From contig NTJI01000004.1 in assembly GCA_002307375.1 (NCBI GenBank), positions 186,001 through 250,000 of the forward strand: 64,000 nt of DNA, written 5' to 3'. Below, in pieces: positions 42,598-52,392 of the stretch. Source of the stretch: Lysobacteraceae bacterium NML93-0399 (GTDB lineage: Bacteria > Pseudomonadota > Gammaproteobacteria > Xanthomonadales > Xanthomonadaceae). A program made the position numbers and the translations under genes. The notes beneath the pieces were generated by a model, which worked only from the letters and a program-made list of their open reading frames with translations, did no database searches and was not told the origin of the DNA. How positions within the stretch are numbered: the stretch's first letter is position 1; every line of letters starts with the position of its first letter.

Positions 42598-43715
42598 GCG
42601 CGCCCGCGATCATCGTCGGCATGTCCGGCGGCGTGGACTCCTCGGTCGCGGCCCTGCTGCTGCGCGACTCGGGCGCCTCGCTGGCCGGATTGTTCATGCA
42701 GAACTGGACCGACGACGGCTCCGGCGAATGCCGCGCCGAGGACGATCGGCGTGACGCGGTCGCGGTCTCGGGCCGCCTCGGTCTGCCGATCCACTTCCGC
42801 GACTTTTCCGGCGAGTACTGGGCCGGCGTGTTCGAGCACTTCATCGCCGAGTACGCGGCCGGGCGCACGCCCAATCCTGACGTGCTGTGCAACCGCGAGA
42901 TCAAGTTCAAGCATTTTCTCGATGCGGCGCGCGACCTGGGCGCATCGAAGATCGCGACCGGCCACTACGCGCGCGTCGACGAGGTCGACGGCCACTGGCG
43001 CCTGCTGCGCGCGCGTGACCGCAACAAGGACCAGAGCTACTTCCTGCACCAGCTCGGCCAGGCGCAACTGGCCGCGACGCTGTTTCCGCTCGGCGATCTG
43101 CCCAAGACCGACGTGCGCGCCCTCGCCCGCGCCGCCGGCCTGCCGACCGCGGAAAAGAAGGACTCTACCGGCATCTGTTTCATCGGCGAACGCGACTTCC
43201 GCACGTTCCTGGGCCAATACCTGCCGGCGCGCGAAGGCGAGATGCGCACGCCCGAAGGTCACCGCGTGGGCCGGCATCCGGGCGTGTTCTATTTCACGCT
43301 CGGCCAGCGCGAAGGCCTGCAGATCGGTGGCGTACGTGGCTTCGACGCCGCGCCCTGGTATGTGGTCGGCAAGGATGTGGGCGACAATGTGCTGTATGTC
43401 GCCCAGGGCGCCGATACGCCTTACCTGCGCTCGACCCGGCTGCAGAGCGAGCCGGCGCACTGGATCGCCGGCGACCCGCCGGCGCCGCGCTTCCGCTGCA
43501 CCGCCCAGACCCGATACCGGCAACACGAGGAATCCTGCGAAGTGACCATCGACGCGAACACCGGCCAGCTCGACGTGCGGTTCGACCGCCCCCAACGCGC
43601 GGTCACCCCCGGGCAGTCCGTGGTGCTCTACGACGGCGAGGTGTGCCTGGGCGGGGCGGTGATCGCATCGACCGACGCGCCTCTGGAACAACGGCTGCGC
43701 GGGGTGGCGGCATGA
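42594..43715 (+). CDS. mnmA: tRNA 2-thiouridylase MnmA
   Basis: A 373-aa enzyme that thiolates U34 of Lys, Glu and Gln tRNAs. The PP-loop is [15 protein letters not shown]. The catalytic Cys residues are in [12 protein letters not shown] and [12 protein letters not shown]. The C-terminal tRNA-binding domains are complete. The ATG overlaps the Nudix stop (ATGA). Sulphur normally arrives through IscS/TusE. Confidence 0.96.
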   Translation: MSAPAIIVGMSGGVDSSVAALLLRDSGASLAGLFMQNWTDDGSGECRAEDDRRDAVAVSGRLGLPIHFRDFSGEYWAGVFEHFIAEYAAGRTPNPDVLCNREIKFKHFLDAARDLGASKIATGHYARVDEVDGHWRLLRARDRNKDQSYFLHQLGQAQLAATLFPLGDLPKTDVRALARAAGLPTAEKKDSTGICFIGERDFRTFLGQYLPAREGEMRTPEGHRVGRHPGVFYFTLGQREGLQIGGVRGFDAAPWYVVGKDVGDNVLYVAQGADTPYLRSTRLQSEPAHWIAGDPPAPRFRCTAQTRYRQHEESCEVTIDANTGQLDVRFDRPQRAVTPGQSVVLYDGEVCLGGAVIASTDAPLEQRLRGVAA

Positions 43716-44299
43716 TGGAACAACGCGTGCTCGCGCTGGCCGGCATGGCCCAGGCGCTCAAGCAGGTCCGCCGCATCGCCGAGACCGGCCAGGCGGATGC
43801 CGCAGTGCTGTCGACCGCGCTCGACAGCGTGTTCCGCATCGATGCCGCCTCGGCGGCTGATGTCTACGGCGGCCGCGACGCGGTCGTGCCGGGGCTGATG
43901 CTGCTGCGCGACTACTTCGGCAACCAGGGCAGCGACCCGCTGCTGCCCAAGCTGGGCCTCGCGGTGGTGCAGCTCGAGCGCCGCTTCATCCACGACCGCG
44001 CCGTCAGTGGCGAGGTCCACGAGGGCATTCTCGAGATCCGGCCCAAGGCCGAACAGCTCGGCCACACCCATCCCGAAGTACTGGCCGCGCTGGGCGCGCT
44101 GTATGCCGACACGGTCAGCCATCTGCGGCCCAAGGTCATGGTCCAGGGCAATCCGCATTACCTCGGCCAGGCCAACGTGGTCGCCGAGATCCGCGCGGTA
44201 CTGCTGGCCTCGCTGCGGTCGGCGGTGTTGTGGCGGCAGATGGGCGGCAGCCTGTGGGACTTCCTGCTGCGCCGGCAGCAGATGCTGGCGGCGATCTGA
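43712..44299 (+). CDS. hflD: HflD-like high-frequency lysogenisation protein
   Basis: A 195-aa helical peripheral membrane protein. It matches HflD over its whole length ([56 protein letters not shown]). In E. coli it opposes CII of phage lambda; the cellular role is unclear. It is translationally coupled to mnmA (ATGATG over the stop). Confidence 0.92.
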   Translation: MMEQRVLALAGMAQALKQVRRIAETGQADAAVLSTALDSVFRIDAASAADVYGGRDAVVPGLMLLRDYFGNQGSDPLLPKLGLAVVQLERRFIHDRAVSGEVHEGILEIRPKAEQLGHTHPEVLAALGALYADTVSHLRPKVMVQGNPHYLGQANVVAEIRAVLLASLRSAVLWRQMGGSLWDFLLRRQQMLAAI

Positions 44300-44349
44300 C
44301 TGGCGCCATGGCACTGAGCGGCCGGCACGTCGCTTCGCCCGCAAGACGC

Positions 44350-44376
44350 TAAAGCCGGCGCCATGGGTGCCGATAC
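44350..44376 (+). promoter_or_regulatory. Sigma-28 (FliA) promoter of the MCP gene
   Basis: TAAA (44350-44353), 15 bases, then GCCGATAC (44369-44376) match the FliA consensus TAAA-N15-GCCGATAA at all but the last base. It decides the start of the downstream gene, since the frame from 44363 would begin inside the promoter. Confidence 0.85.
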
Positions 44377-44407
44377 CGGGGGCGTGAGAAATCCCCTGAG
44401 AGCGCCC

Positions 44408-45601
44408 ATGTACGCACGCCTTCTGATCCGCCTCGCCGCGCCACTCGCGCTGACCCTGCTGCTTGCGCTGGCGTTCGTCCTCGAATGGGCGGCCCCGGTC
44501 CGCTGGGCGATCCTGCTGACCCTCACTGCCAGTTGGCTGGTGTCGGCGTTCTGGCTGGCGCGGCGCGATGCACGGCCCAGCGCCGAGCACGCCCGGGCGA
44601 TGAAAGAGCAGGACGAACTGCTGAGCGAACTGCGCCAGTTCGTCGGCACCGAGATCGAGGGCTCGCGCGTCGAGGTCGAGCGCGCACGCGAACTGATCCG
44701 CCAGGCCGTCAGCGGTCTGGGCAGCAGCTTCGATGCGATGAACCGCAAGTCGCGTCAGCAGTCGCAGGCGATGAGCCGCCTGCTCGACCGCACCGGCGAC
44801 CAGGACGGCATGGGCGGCGCCGATGTCGCCCGCTTCGCCCAGCACGCCAGCCAGCGCATGGAGCAGCTGGTCGAAGCGCTGGAGCAGGTCAGCGGCCAGA
44901 GCGTGACCACCGTGTCGCACATCGACGAGATGGCCGGCCACCTGGACGGCATCTTCGCCCTGCTCGAGGACGTGAAGTCGATCGCCGACCAGACCAATCT
45001 GCTGGCGCTCAACGCCGCGATCGAAGCGGCGCGTGCCGGCGAGGCGGGCCGCGGCTTCGCGGTGGTGGCCGACGAGGTGCGCAACCTGTCCGAGCGTTCG
45101 ACCGCGTTCAACGAGCAGATCCGCAAGCTGGCGCATTCGTCCAAGGAGTCGATCGCCAAGGTGCGCGACACCGTCTCGGGCATGGCCTCGCGCGACCTCG
45201 ACCGCTCCCGCGACGCACGTGCCGAGGCGGCCGGCATGCTCGAGCAGGTCGCATCGATCAACCGTTCGCTCGGCGACGGCATGCGCGAGATTTCCGAATG
45301 CGGGCGTGCGATCGACGCCAGCGTCACCGAGGCGGTGCGTGCCCTGCAGTTCGAGGACATCGCCACCCAGGCCCTGGGCGGCGTCCACACCCACCTCGAG
45401 CGTCTGAATGCGATCAACCGCGAGGCGATCGAACTGCAGGACCTGCTGCGCCGCAATGGCGGCGTGTTCGATGAGGAACTGATGCATGCGCTGCAGCGCA
45501 TCGGCCAGCGCCTGCGCGAGTCGCGCGTGAACTGGGAACGTCCGCCGCACAAGCCGGTCACCCAGGAATCGCTGGGCGCCGGCACCGTCGAACTGTTCTG
45601 A
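44408..45601 (+). CDS. Methyl-accepting-type chemotaxis protein without a sensor domain
   Basis: A 397-aa protein. Two adjacent N-terminal transmembrane helices ([14 protein letters not shown] and [18 protein letters not shown]) leave almost no periplasmic domain, so it probably senses a membrane or cytoplasmic signal. The signalling hairpin is canonical ([40 protein letters not shown]). No C-terminal CheR/CheB pentapeptide is seen. The FliA-type promoter links it to flagellar gene expression. Confidence 0.9.
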   Translation: MYARLLIRLAAPLALTLLLALAFVLEWAAPVRWAILLTLTASWLVSAFWLARRDARPSAEHARAMKEQDELLSELRQFVGTEIEGSRVEVERARELIRQAVSGLGSSFDAMNRKSRQQSQAMSRLLDRTGDQDGMGGADVARFAQHASQRMEQLVEALEQVSGQSVTTVSHIDEMAGHLDGIFALLEDVKSIADQTNLLALNAAIEAARAGEAGRGFAVVADEVRNLSERSTAFNEQIRKLAHSSKESIAKVRDTVSGMASRDLDRSRDARAEAAGMLEQVASINRSLGDGMREISECGRAIDASVTEAVRALQFEDIATQALGGVHTHLERLNAINREAIELQDLLRRNGGVFDEELMHALQRIGQRLRESRVNWERPPHKPVTQESLGAGTVELF

Positions 45602-46431
45602 TTCCGGGCACCGTTCTGGACGGCCATCCCGCCACCGCGCATCCACACCGCGACCCGGCCCCGTCCGGGTCGTGTCGTGTGTCCGGATCTGCATCCGCCA
45701 CGATCCGCCACGTCGGCAGCGATCTGGTCGAGCGCATCGAACGGGCCGCGGCCGCAGAACTGCGTGCCCTGCTGATCGAGGCGGATACCGCGCGCGCAGC
45801 GCCGCTCGCATCGCTCGACCCGGTCGAGTCGGTCATCGCCTGGGATCTGGCCGCCGGGTTCTGAGCCGGCCGGCATTCTTCCGCGCCCCTACCGGGACGT
45901 GCTTTCTTCGCGACGGCGGCGCGGCGACGGTACGGAAGCCCCCTCCAGACGCCCGTCCGGCTGCAGGGCCCGCGATTCGGCCGGCGGCCCGCTGCCAAGC
46001 CGCCCGGTATCGCCCGCGCCGCGTTCCAGCGATGGTCTGAGTGACGCTGTTCCGCGCCGGGCACGTCGCCGGAGCGCAACCCGCACTTCGCCGTCCGACG
46101 CGAGCCGCGTCGATCGCCCCAAGACCCTCACGAACGCAGAAGTGCGGAACCGGGAACCCGGGATCGCCCGACAGCTACGCCGTCAGTGGCGGTCGGGAAC
46201 GCTGCGGCTTGCTGGCGGTGCACCGAGCGCTGCGACAGCGCCGGCCGGACGAGGCGTGCTTGCGATCGCGGCAGCGTCACCGCCGGGTGCGGCACGGCAC
46301 GGGCGACTCTTGAAGAGACTTCGGCGCCTGATGCGCGCGTGCAGGCGCGCGGCGATCCCCGATGGATCACGCGGCTGAAGCCGGCGCAAGGCGATGGCGA
46401 CCGCGTCGGCAGTCGCGCATCGAACGACAGG
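45602..46431. other. 830-base gap with no confident gene
   Basis: Only short, low-quality frames are present. The best is a 61-residue GTG-start frame at 45679-45864 (VSGSASATIRHVGSDLVERI and ending VIAWDLAAGF), which has reasonable amphipathic helices but no recognised family. No promoter, RNA or repeat could be identified. It may be degraded DNA between two signalling genes. Confidence 0.4.
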
Positions 46432-49197
46432 CTAGGAGGCGAGCGTCAGCACCGGTGGCTTCAGAGCCGGTGTGGCGGCACGTGTCTGGAGCCAGCGTGA
46501 CATCTCATGCGGCGGCAGCGGTCGGGCGTAGTGGTAGCCCTGGACCTCGTCGCAGCCGTATTCGCGCAGCAGCACCTCGTGCGCGTCCGATTCCACGCCC
46601 TCGGCCAGCACCAGCATGCGCAGCGCCTTGCCGAGCTGGATGATGGCGCGGGTGACCGCGACCGCGCGGCCTGCGCCTTCGCGCCCCGCCAGTTCCGCCA
46701 CGAAGCTGCGGTCGATCTTCAACCGGCCCACGGGGAAGCGGCTGAGATAACTCAGGCTCGAAAAGCCCGTGCCGAAGTCGTCGACCGCGAGCGCGACACC
46801 TGCGGCCTGCAGGGCGCCGAAGCATTCGCGCAAGGCATCGCTGTCGAGCAGCAGCGCCGATTCGGTCAGTTCCAGTTCCAGCCGCGCAGGCGGCCAGTCG
46901 ACGGCCGCGCAGGCGGCCAGCACGCGCTTGCAGAATCCCGGATCGCGCAGCTGCACGGCCGAGACGTTGACCGACATGCGGCCGAATTCCAGTCCGGCTG
47001 CGGCCCAGGCCGCCGCCTGCCGGCAGGCCTCGCGCAACACCCAGTCCCCGATCGGCACGATGTCGCCGGTCGCTTCGGCGATCGGAATGAACTCCTCCGG
47101 GCCGCAGACGCCGAGTTCTGGGTGATGCCAGCGCAGCAACGCCTCCATGCCCGATACGGTCTGGCGCGAGAGGTCGATGAGCGGCTGGTAGGCGAGCGTG
47201 AATTCTTCCTGCTCGAGCGCGGCGCGCAATGCATGCTCGACGTCGAGTCGACGCCGGGCCCGGCGCCAGGCGTCGGGGCTGTAGAACTCCACCTGGTTGC
47301 GCCCTGCCCGGCTGGCGCCCTGCAGGGCGACGCCGGCGGCGCGCAGAAGCTCGTCGAACCCCACGCCCGGCGGGCGCAGGGCGATGCCGGCGCTCACACC
47401 GAAGCGCAGCGTCTCGCCACCCGCCTGCACCGGATCGGCCAGGCCGTCGACGATGCGCTGCGCGGTCCGCGCGACCGACTGCCGGTCGCTGCCCTGCTGC
47501 AGCAGCACGGCGAATTCGTCGCCGCCGATGCGCCCGAACAGGTCGCCCGCGTCCACCAGCATGTGCAGACGGGCGGCGACGGTCTTGAGCAGCACGTCTC
47601 CGGTCGCATGGCCGTGCGCCTCGTTGATGCCGCCGAACCCGGAAATGTCGATCAGCAGCAGGGCCTGGAACCCCGCCTGCGGCGCGCGCAGGGCGGCGTC
47701 GATGTCCTCGCGCAGACGGCTGCGGTTGGGCAGGCCGGTCAGTGCGTCGAAATGCGACAGCCGCTCGATGCGTTCGCTGGCCGCGCGCTCGGAGGAAATG
47801 TCACGGAACAGCACCAGGCAGCGCGGCGGAAGCCCCGTGTCGCGGGGAAAATCGACCACGGCCTGGGTCCACACCTGCTCGCCGTCGGGCCGGTAGAAGC
47901 ACAGCTCCAGCGTCTGCGCCGGCGCGCCGGCAGCCGCGCGCACCATCGCCGCCTCGAGGGCCTCGCGGGATTCGGTCGTGTAATGGCGCAGCAGCTCCTC
48001 GAGCGGCAGCGAATCGCCCTCGCGTCCGTGCAGACCGGCGCATTCGCCGGTCCAGTGCAGGGTGCGGGTCTGGACATCGATCTCGCAGCCGCCGATGCGC
48101 CCCAGTTCGGCCACGCGCCGCAGCAACGCGGCCCGACGCCCGGCTTCGGCATCGCGCAGCCGCTGCCGCGTGATGTCCTGCACCTGGCAGCGCACGCCGC
48201 GTGGCGGGCCGCCTGCTCCGGGCTGCGGTGCGGCCCAGATATTGAGGAACACCGTGCCCGCGGCGCCGCGCATCACCAGTTCGAACGGCGCCGGCTGTCG
48301 TCCCTGGCGCAGCGCGCGCCACACGCGCCGGACCGCCAGCTGTTGTCCCGGCAGGCGACGTCGCAACCAGGCGCGGATGCTGCTGCCCTCGGCGAGGCCG
48401 AGCAGGTCCCGCAGCTCCGCGGCGCAGGCGACGGTGTCCGTCGCGCAGGTCCACTCCCAGATCGACATGCCGGCGATGCGCTGCGCTTCCTCCACCAGCC
48501 CGCGCTGTTCGCGCAGGCTGTGTTCGAGGCGCTTCTGGTCGTCGATGCAGGTCAGCGTGCCGGCGACGCGGACCGGGCGGCCCTGCGCGTCGCGCGCGGT
48601 CACCCGGCCGCTGTCGCGCACCCAGCGCCAGCCACCGTCGGCGCGTGCGCAGCGGTACTCGCACAGGTAATGGGGCGTGCGCCCGTCGAGATAGTCGCCC
48701 AGGGCGCTGCGCATCGCCTCGCGGTCGTCGGGGTGGACGCGTCGTTCCACCTCGGCGAACGGCACCGGACCTTCGTCGGCGCCGGGACCGGCCCAGTCCC
48801 CGCGACCGCCGGCATTGCGCATCTGGTCGTGACCGGTGTCCCACACCCACAGGGCGTGGCCACCGGACTCGGCGGCTTCCAGCCAGTCGTGCAGGTCGTC
48901 GGTGAGCCGGATGCTCATCGAGAAGGCAACCGGCCCGTTGCCATCGATGTCCACCGTGCGCAGCAGGCCGCGCAGCGGGATGGCGAGGTCGGGCAGTTCA
49001 CAGGCGATTTCCCGGTCGCCGGCCAGCAGCCGCTCGTAGAGGCCCGCGAGCGAGGCGGCATGGCGTTCGACCAGACGGTCGAGCCCACGCCGGCGCGCGG
49101 CCGGATTGGCCATCAGACACCGGCCACCCCGGTCGAGCAGCAGCACCCCGTCCGACACCGGATGATCGAGGAGGCTGTGGATGAGGCCGGGTTTCAT
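46432..49197 (-). CDS. PAS-GGDEF-EAL c-di-GMP turnover protein
   Basis: A 921-aa cytoplasmic protein. Up to three PAS/PAC sensor domains lie at about 110-480 (for example HPDDREAMRSALGDYLDGRTPHY and WRWVRDSGRV). The cyclase domain has an intact GGDEF (RIGGDEFAVLL) and no evident I-site. The phosphodiesterase domain keeps all key residues seen in active enzymes: EALLRW, SVNVSAVQLR, ELTES, AVDDFGTGFSSL, KIDRSF, LAEGVES and QGYHYARP. It may switch between making and breaking c-di-GMP. There is no membrane segment. Confidence 0.92.
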   Translation of the reverse strand: MKPGLIHSLLDHPVSDGVLLLDRGGRCLMANPAARRRGLDRLVERHAASLAGLYERLLAGDREIACELPDLAIPLRGLLRTVDIDGNGPVAFSMSIRLTDDLHDWLEAAESGGHALWVWDTGHDQMRNAGGRGDWAGPGADEGPVPFAEVERRVHPDDREAMRSALGDYLDGRTPHYLCEYRCARADGGWRWVRDSGRVTARDAQGRPVRVAGTLTCIDDQKRLEHSLREQRGLVEEAQRIAGMSIWEWTCATDTVACAAELRDLLGLAEGSSIRAWLRRRLPGQQLAVRRVWRALRQGRQPAPFELVMRGAAGTVFLNIWAAPQPGAGGPPRGVRCQVQDITRQRLRDAEAGRRAALLRRVAELGRIGGCEIDVQTRTLHWTGECAGLHGREGDSLPLEELLRHYTTESREALEAAMVRAAAGAPAQTLELCFYRPDGEQVWTQAVVDFPRDTGLPPRCLVLFRDISSERAASERIERLSHFDALTGLPNRSRLREDIDAALRAPQAGFQALLLIDISGFGGINEAHGHATGDVLLKTVAARLHMLVDAGDLFGRIGGDEFAVLLQQGSDRQSVARTAQRIVDGLADPVQAGGETLRFGVSAGIALRPPGVGFDELLRAAGVALQGASRAGRNQVEFYSPDAWRRARRRLDVEHALRAALEQEEFTLAYQPLIDLSRQTVSGMEALLRWHHPELGVCGPEEFIPIAEATGDIVPIGDWVLREACRQAAAWAAAGLEFGRMSVNVSAVQLRDPGFCKRVLAACAAVDWPPARLELELTESALLLDSDALRECFGALQAAGVALAVDDFGTGFSSLSYLSRFPVGRLKIDRSFVAELAGREGAGRAVAVTRAIIQLGKALRMLVLAEGVESDAHEVLLREYGCDEVQGYHYARPLPPHEMSRWLQTRAATPALKPPVLTLAS

Positions 49198-49329
49198 CGT
49201 GTCTGGATGCTCTTCCGCAAGGGCGCGCGTGGGGCGTCGGGAGGACGTCCCATGCGTTAACGGCGCCGGTCACATGAAGTTGAGTCGGCAGGTAGACTGG
49301 CGCCACGCGCATCGGAGATTCGACCGGCA

Positions 49330-50661
49330 ATGGAACCCGGACAGCACAGCGCGGAGCCGGCACATCGGCCTCGCGCTCGAGCGGTCACCGCGCCCACTCA
49401 CGGGCGCAGCGGCAGGCAGGTCCTCGCGGCCGGCGCGGTGTGGCTGGGCTGCGCGGCAGTGGCGAGCCGGCTGGGGGCGGTGCCGGTGCCGCCGTGGCTG
49501 TGGAGCGTGTTGGTGGCCGCCGTCGCGGCAACCGCCGCGGGCGCTGCGCTGTGGTCGCGCCGGCGGCGCGCATCGATGAGTGCGAAGGAGCTGGTGGCGG
49601 AAACAGCCGCGGCGAGCGGCGAACTCCGCGAGCTGATGCGCCTGCTGCCCGATGGCGTGATGTTGTTGATCGACACGCGCATCGTCTACGCCAATCCCGC
49701 CTGCGAAACCTTGTTCGACTGCGATCTCGACGCGCTGACCGACGCGCCGGTCGATCGCCTGGTCGACGCCGGCCGCCGCAGTGCCTTCCTCGGAGTACTG
49801 CGCGTGCAGGACGCGGCCGCCGGCCCCGCATCGGTGTCGCAGTCGATGCAGCGCAGCGACGGGACGATCTTCCAGGCGGCCCTGAGCGCGGCCCAGACCC
49901 GCTACGACGGACGGCCCTGCACCCTGCTGCTGATCCGCGACCTCACCGACGCCGAACGCATGCGCGACCGGCTCGCGGCGGGCAACCGCGAACTGCACGC
50001 CCTCGCCGCGCGCGTGTTCACCGTGCAGGAGGACGAGCGACGGGCGATCTCCCGTGAGCTGCACGACGACATCGGCCAGTCCGTGACCGCGATGAAGATG
50101 GCCGCTTCGGCCGCGCTCGACGAGGCCGATGTGCAGCGCCGGCGCGACGACCTGGAGGACATCCAGGTCCTGGCCGACACGACACTCGAAAAACTGCGCG
50201 ACATCTCGATCCTGCTGCGCCCGCCGCAGCTCGACGCGCTGGGACTGGAGGCGGCGCTGCGCTGGCACGCCGAGCGGATCCTGCGCAACGCCGGCATCGA
50301 GGCGGCGCTGGAGATCGAACCGCTGCCCGCGCGACCGGAGCCGGGGGTGGAACAGGCCTGTTTCCGGATCGCGCAGGAAGCGCTGACCAACGTCATGCGC
50401 CACGCGGGCGCCCGACACGTGCGGCTCAGGCTCCGGCACTGCGGCGCTGCGCTGTCGCTGGAGGTCTGCGACGACGGCCGCGGCTTTCCGACCGGCGCTG
50501 CGCGGGGCCTGGGACTGGTGATCATGCGCGAGCGCGCGCATGCGAGCGGCGGGACCTTCGACCTCGAGACCGAACCGGGCGACGGCACCCGGATCCGCGC
50601 GTCCTGGCCCCAGGCCGATTCCGGCCCCGCCCTGTCCGCCGCTGCGACAGCGGGCGGATAG
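49330..50661 (+). CDS. NarL-type sensor histidine kinase with PAS domain
   Basis: A 443-aa kinase. Two hydrophobic segments near residues 30-73 anchor it. A PAS domain follows (LLPDGVMLLIDTRIVYANPACETLF). The HisKA_3 dimerisation helix carries the phosphorylated His (RRAISRELHDDIGQSVTAMKM). The HATPase domain has QEALTNVMRHAGA and VCDDGRGF. Such kinases usually phosphorylate LuxR/FixJ-type regulators; none is encoded next to it. It is followed after nine bases by the GGDEF-EAL-receiver gene, so both are one operon. Confidence 0.9.
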   Translation: MEPGQHSAEPAHRPRARAVTAPTHGRSGRQVLAAGAVWLGCAAVASRLGAVPVPPWLWSVLVAAVAATAAGAALWSRRRRASMSAKELVAETAAASGELRELMRLLPDGVMLLIDTRIVYANPACETLFDCDLDALTDAPVDRLVDAGRRSAFLGVLRVQDAAAGPASVSQSMQRSDGTIFQAALSAAQTRYDGRPCTLLLIRDLTDAERMRDRLAAGNRELHALAARVFTVQEDERRAISRELHDDIGQSVTAMKMAASAALDEADVQRRRDDLEDIQVLADTTLEKLRDISILLRPPQLDALGLEAALRWHAERILRNAGIEAALEIEPLPARPEPGVEQACFRIAQEALTNVMRHAGARHVRLRLRHCGAALSLEVCDDGRGFPTGAARGLGLVIMRERAHASGGTFDLETEPGDGTRIRASWPQADSGPALSAAATAGG

Positions 50662-50670
50662 AATCCGACG

Positions 50671-52392
50671 ATGCAGATGCCGGTTCCGCTCCAGTCCACC
50701 GTTTCGCGCCTGGGCGCCGCCAATCCCGAGTTGCTGGAGCTGATCGCTGCCGCAGCAGGCGGCGGCACGCCGCTGGTGGTGCTGCACATCGATCTGGAGC
50801 ACTTCGCGTCGGTCAACCAGAACATGGGCACCGATGTCGGCGACGCCGCGCTCGAAGCGATCGGTGTCCGCCTGCGCGATCATCTGCATGAGCGCGGGCG
50901 CGTCTGGCGTCACGGCAGTGACGAATTCATTGCCGCGATCCCCCACCCCGAGGCCGATGCCGACGGCGCGCAGGGACTGGCCGCCGAACTCATCGCCGAG
51001 ATCGAACGCCCGCTCGAGGTGCTGCCCTACACGTTGTTCTTGGAGGCGCGTATCGGCGTGAGCCTGTGTCCGGCGCATGGCGACGAGCCCTCCCAGCTGC
51101 TGCACAGGGCCGAGATGGCCGCCGGACGCGCCTCGAATGTGGCCAATGATCCGGTGCAGCTCCACGCCGCCGTCGCCACGGACAGGGTGTACAGCGAGAG
51201 CGCGATCGCGCGGCAGATCGTCGACGCGATCCAGAACGGCGAGCTCCGCCTGCGCTACCAGCCCAAGATCAGTGCGCGCGATGGTCGGGTCATCGGCATG
51301 GAGGCGCTGATCCGTTGGCAGTCACCGGTGCTGGGCCTGCTGCTGCCCGAGCGCTTCCTGCCCACTGCCGAGCGCATCGGCGTGATCCTGCAGATCGGCG
51401 AATGGATGCTCGACCGCGTCATCGCCCAGGCGCAGGCATGGCGCGAGCAGGGCTTCGACGATTTCTTCGTCGGCATCAACGTCACCACGCGACAGTTGCT
51501 GCAGCCCGACTTCGTGGACCGCCTGATGGCGCGCATGCAGCAGGCCGGCCTGCCGCGGGAAGCGATCGTGCTCGAACTCAACGAGCGCGTCCTCACCCAT
51601 GCCAGCACCGACACCGTCTACCGGACCGTGGCCGCGCTGCGTCACGAGGGCATCCTGGTCACGCTCGACAACTTCGGCACCGGCGATGCGAGCCTCAGCG
51701 CGCTGGTGCGCTACCCGGCCGACATCCTCAAGATCGACCGCAGCTTCATCAACGCCGCGCCGGCCGGCAGCCGCGAGACCGCCATCGTGCGTGCGCTCAT
51801 CGCCATGGGTCACCAGCTGGGCATGAAGGTCATCGCCAACGGCGTGGAAACCGAAGCCCAGGTGGGCTTTCTGCGCCGCGCCGATTGCGACTACTTCCAG
51901 GGCTATCTGTTCGCCGAACCGATGAGTGCCGATTCGGCCGGCCAGGCCCTGCGCCGACGCTATCTGCGCCCGGAACTCTTCACCTCCACCCAGACCCATC
52001 GCACCCTGCTGCTGGTGGACGACGAGCAGAACGTGCTGCGCTCGCTGGTGCGGCTGTTCCGGCGCGACGGCTACCGCATCCTGGCCGCGGGCAACGTGCG
52101 CGACGCGTTCGGGCTGCTGGCGACCAACGAGGTGCAGGTCATCCTGTCCGACCAGCGCATGTCGGAGATGGATGGCACCGAATTCCTCGGTCGGGTGAAG
52201 ATGCTCTACCCCGACACGATCCGCCTGGTGCTGTCGGGCTACACCGATCTGGCCACCGTGACCGACGCCATCAACCGCGGCGCGATCTACCGGTTCCTGA
52301 CCAAGCCCTGGGACGACAACAAGCTGCGCGAACACATCCGTCAGGCCTTCCAGACCTACGACGCACAGCGCGGCCGCGAATCGCAGCCCTGA
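50671..52392 (+). CDS. Degenerate GGDEF-EAL protein with C-terminal receiver
   Basis: A 573-aa protein. The GGDEF motif is degenerate (WRHGSDEF). In the EAL domain, EAL (MEALIRW), the Asn (GINVTTRQL), the Lys (KIDRSF) and QGYLFAEP are kept. The usual DDFGTG is DNFGTG and the usual AEGVE is ANGVE, which removes metal-binding acids. It therefore probably binds rather than hydrolyses c-di-GMP. The C-terminal receiver (TLLLVDDEQN, VILSDQRM with the phospho-Asp, LTKPWDDN) resembles RpfG-type receivers. A receiver placed after the EAL domain is an unusual order. Confidence 0.88.
   Translation: MQMPVPLQSTVSRLGAANPELLELIAAAAGGGTPLVVLHIDLEHFASVNQNMGTDVGDAALEAIGVRLRDHLHERGRVWRHGSDEFIAAIPHPEADADGAQGLAAELIAEIERPLEVLPYTLFLEARIGVSLCPAHGDEPSQLLHRAEMAAGRASNVANDPVQLHAAVATDRVYSESAIARQIVDAIQNGELRLRYQPKISARDGRVIGMEALIRWQSPVLGLLLPERFLPTAERIGVILQIGEWMLDRVIAQAQAWREQGFDDFFVGINVTTRQLLQPDFVDRLMARMQQAGLPREAIVLELNERVLTHASTDTVYRTVAALRHEGILVTLDNFGTGDASLSALVRYPADILKIDRSFINAAPAGSRETAIVRALIAMGHQLGMKVIANGVETEAQVGFLRRADCDYFQGYLFAEPMSADSAGQALRRRYLRPELFTSTQTHRTLLLVDDEQNVLRSLVRLFRRDGYRILAAGNVRDAFGLLATNEVQVILSDQRMSEMDGTEFLGRVKMLYPDTIRLVLSGYTDLATVTDAINRGAIYRFLTKPWDDNKLREHIRQAFQTYDAQRGRESQP

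Noticed and set aside
44363..44407. Upstream ATG giving the MCP a 15-residue longer N-terminus
   Set aside because: This ATG lies inside the sigma-28 promoter, so it cannot be on the mRNA.
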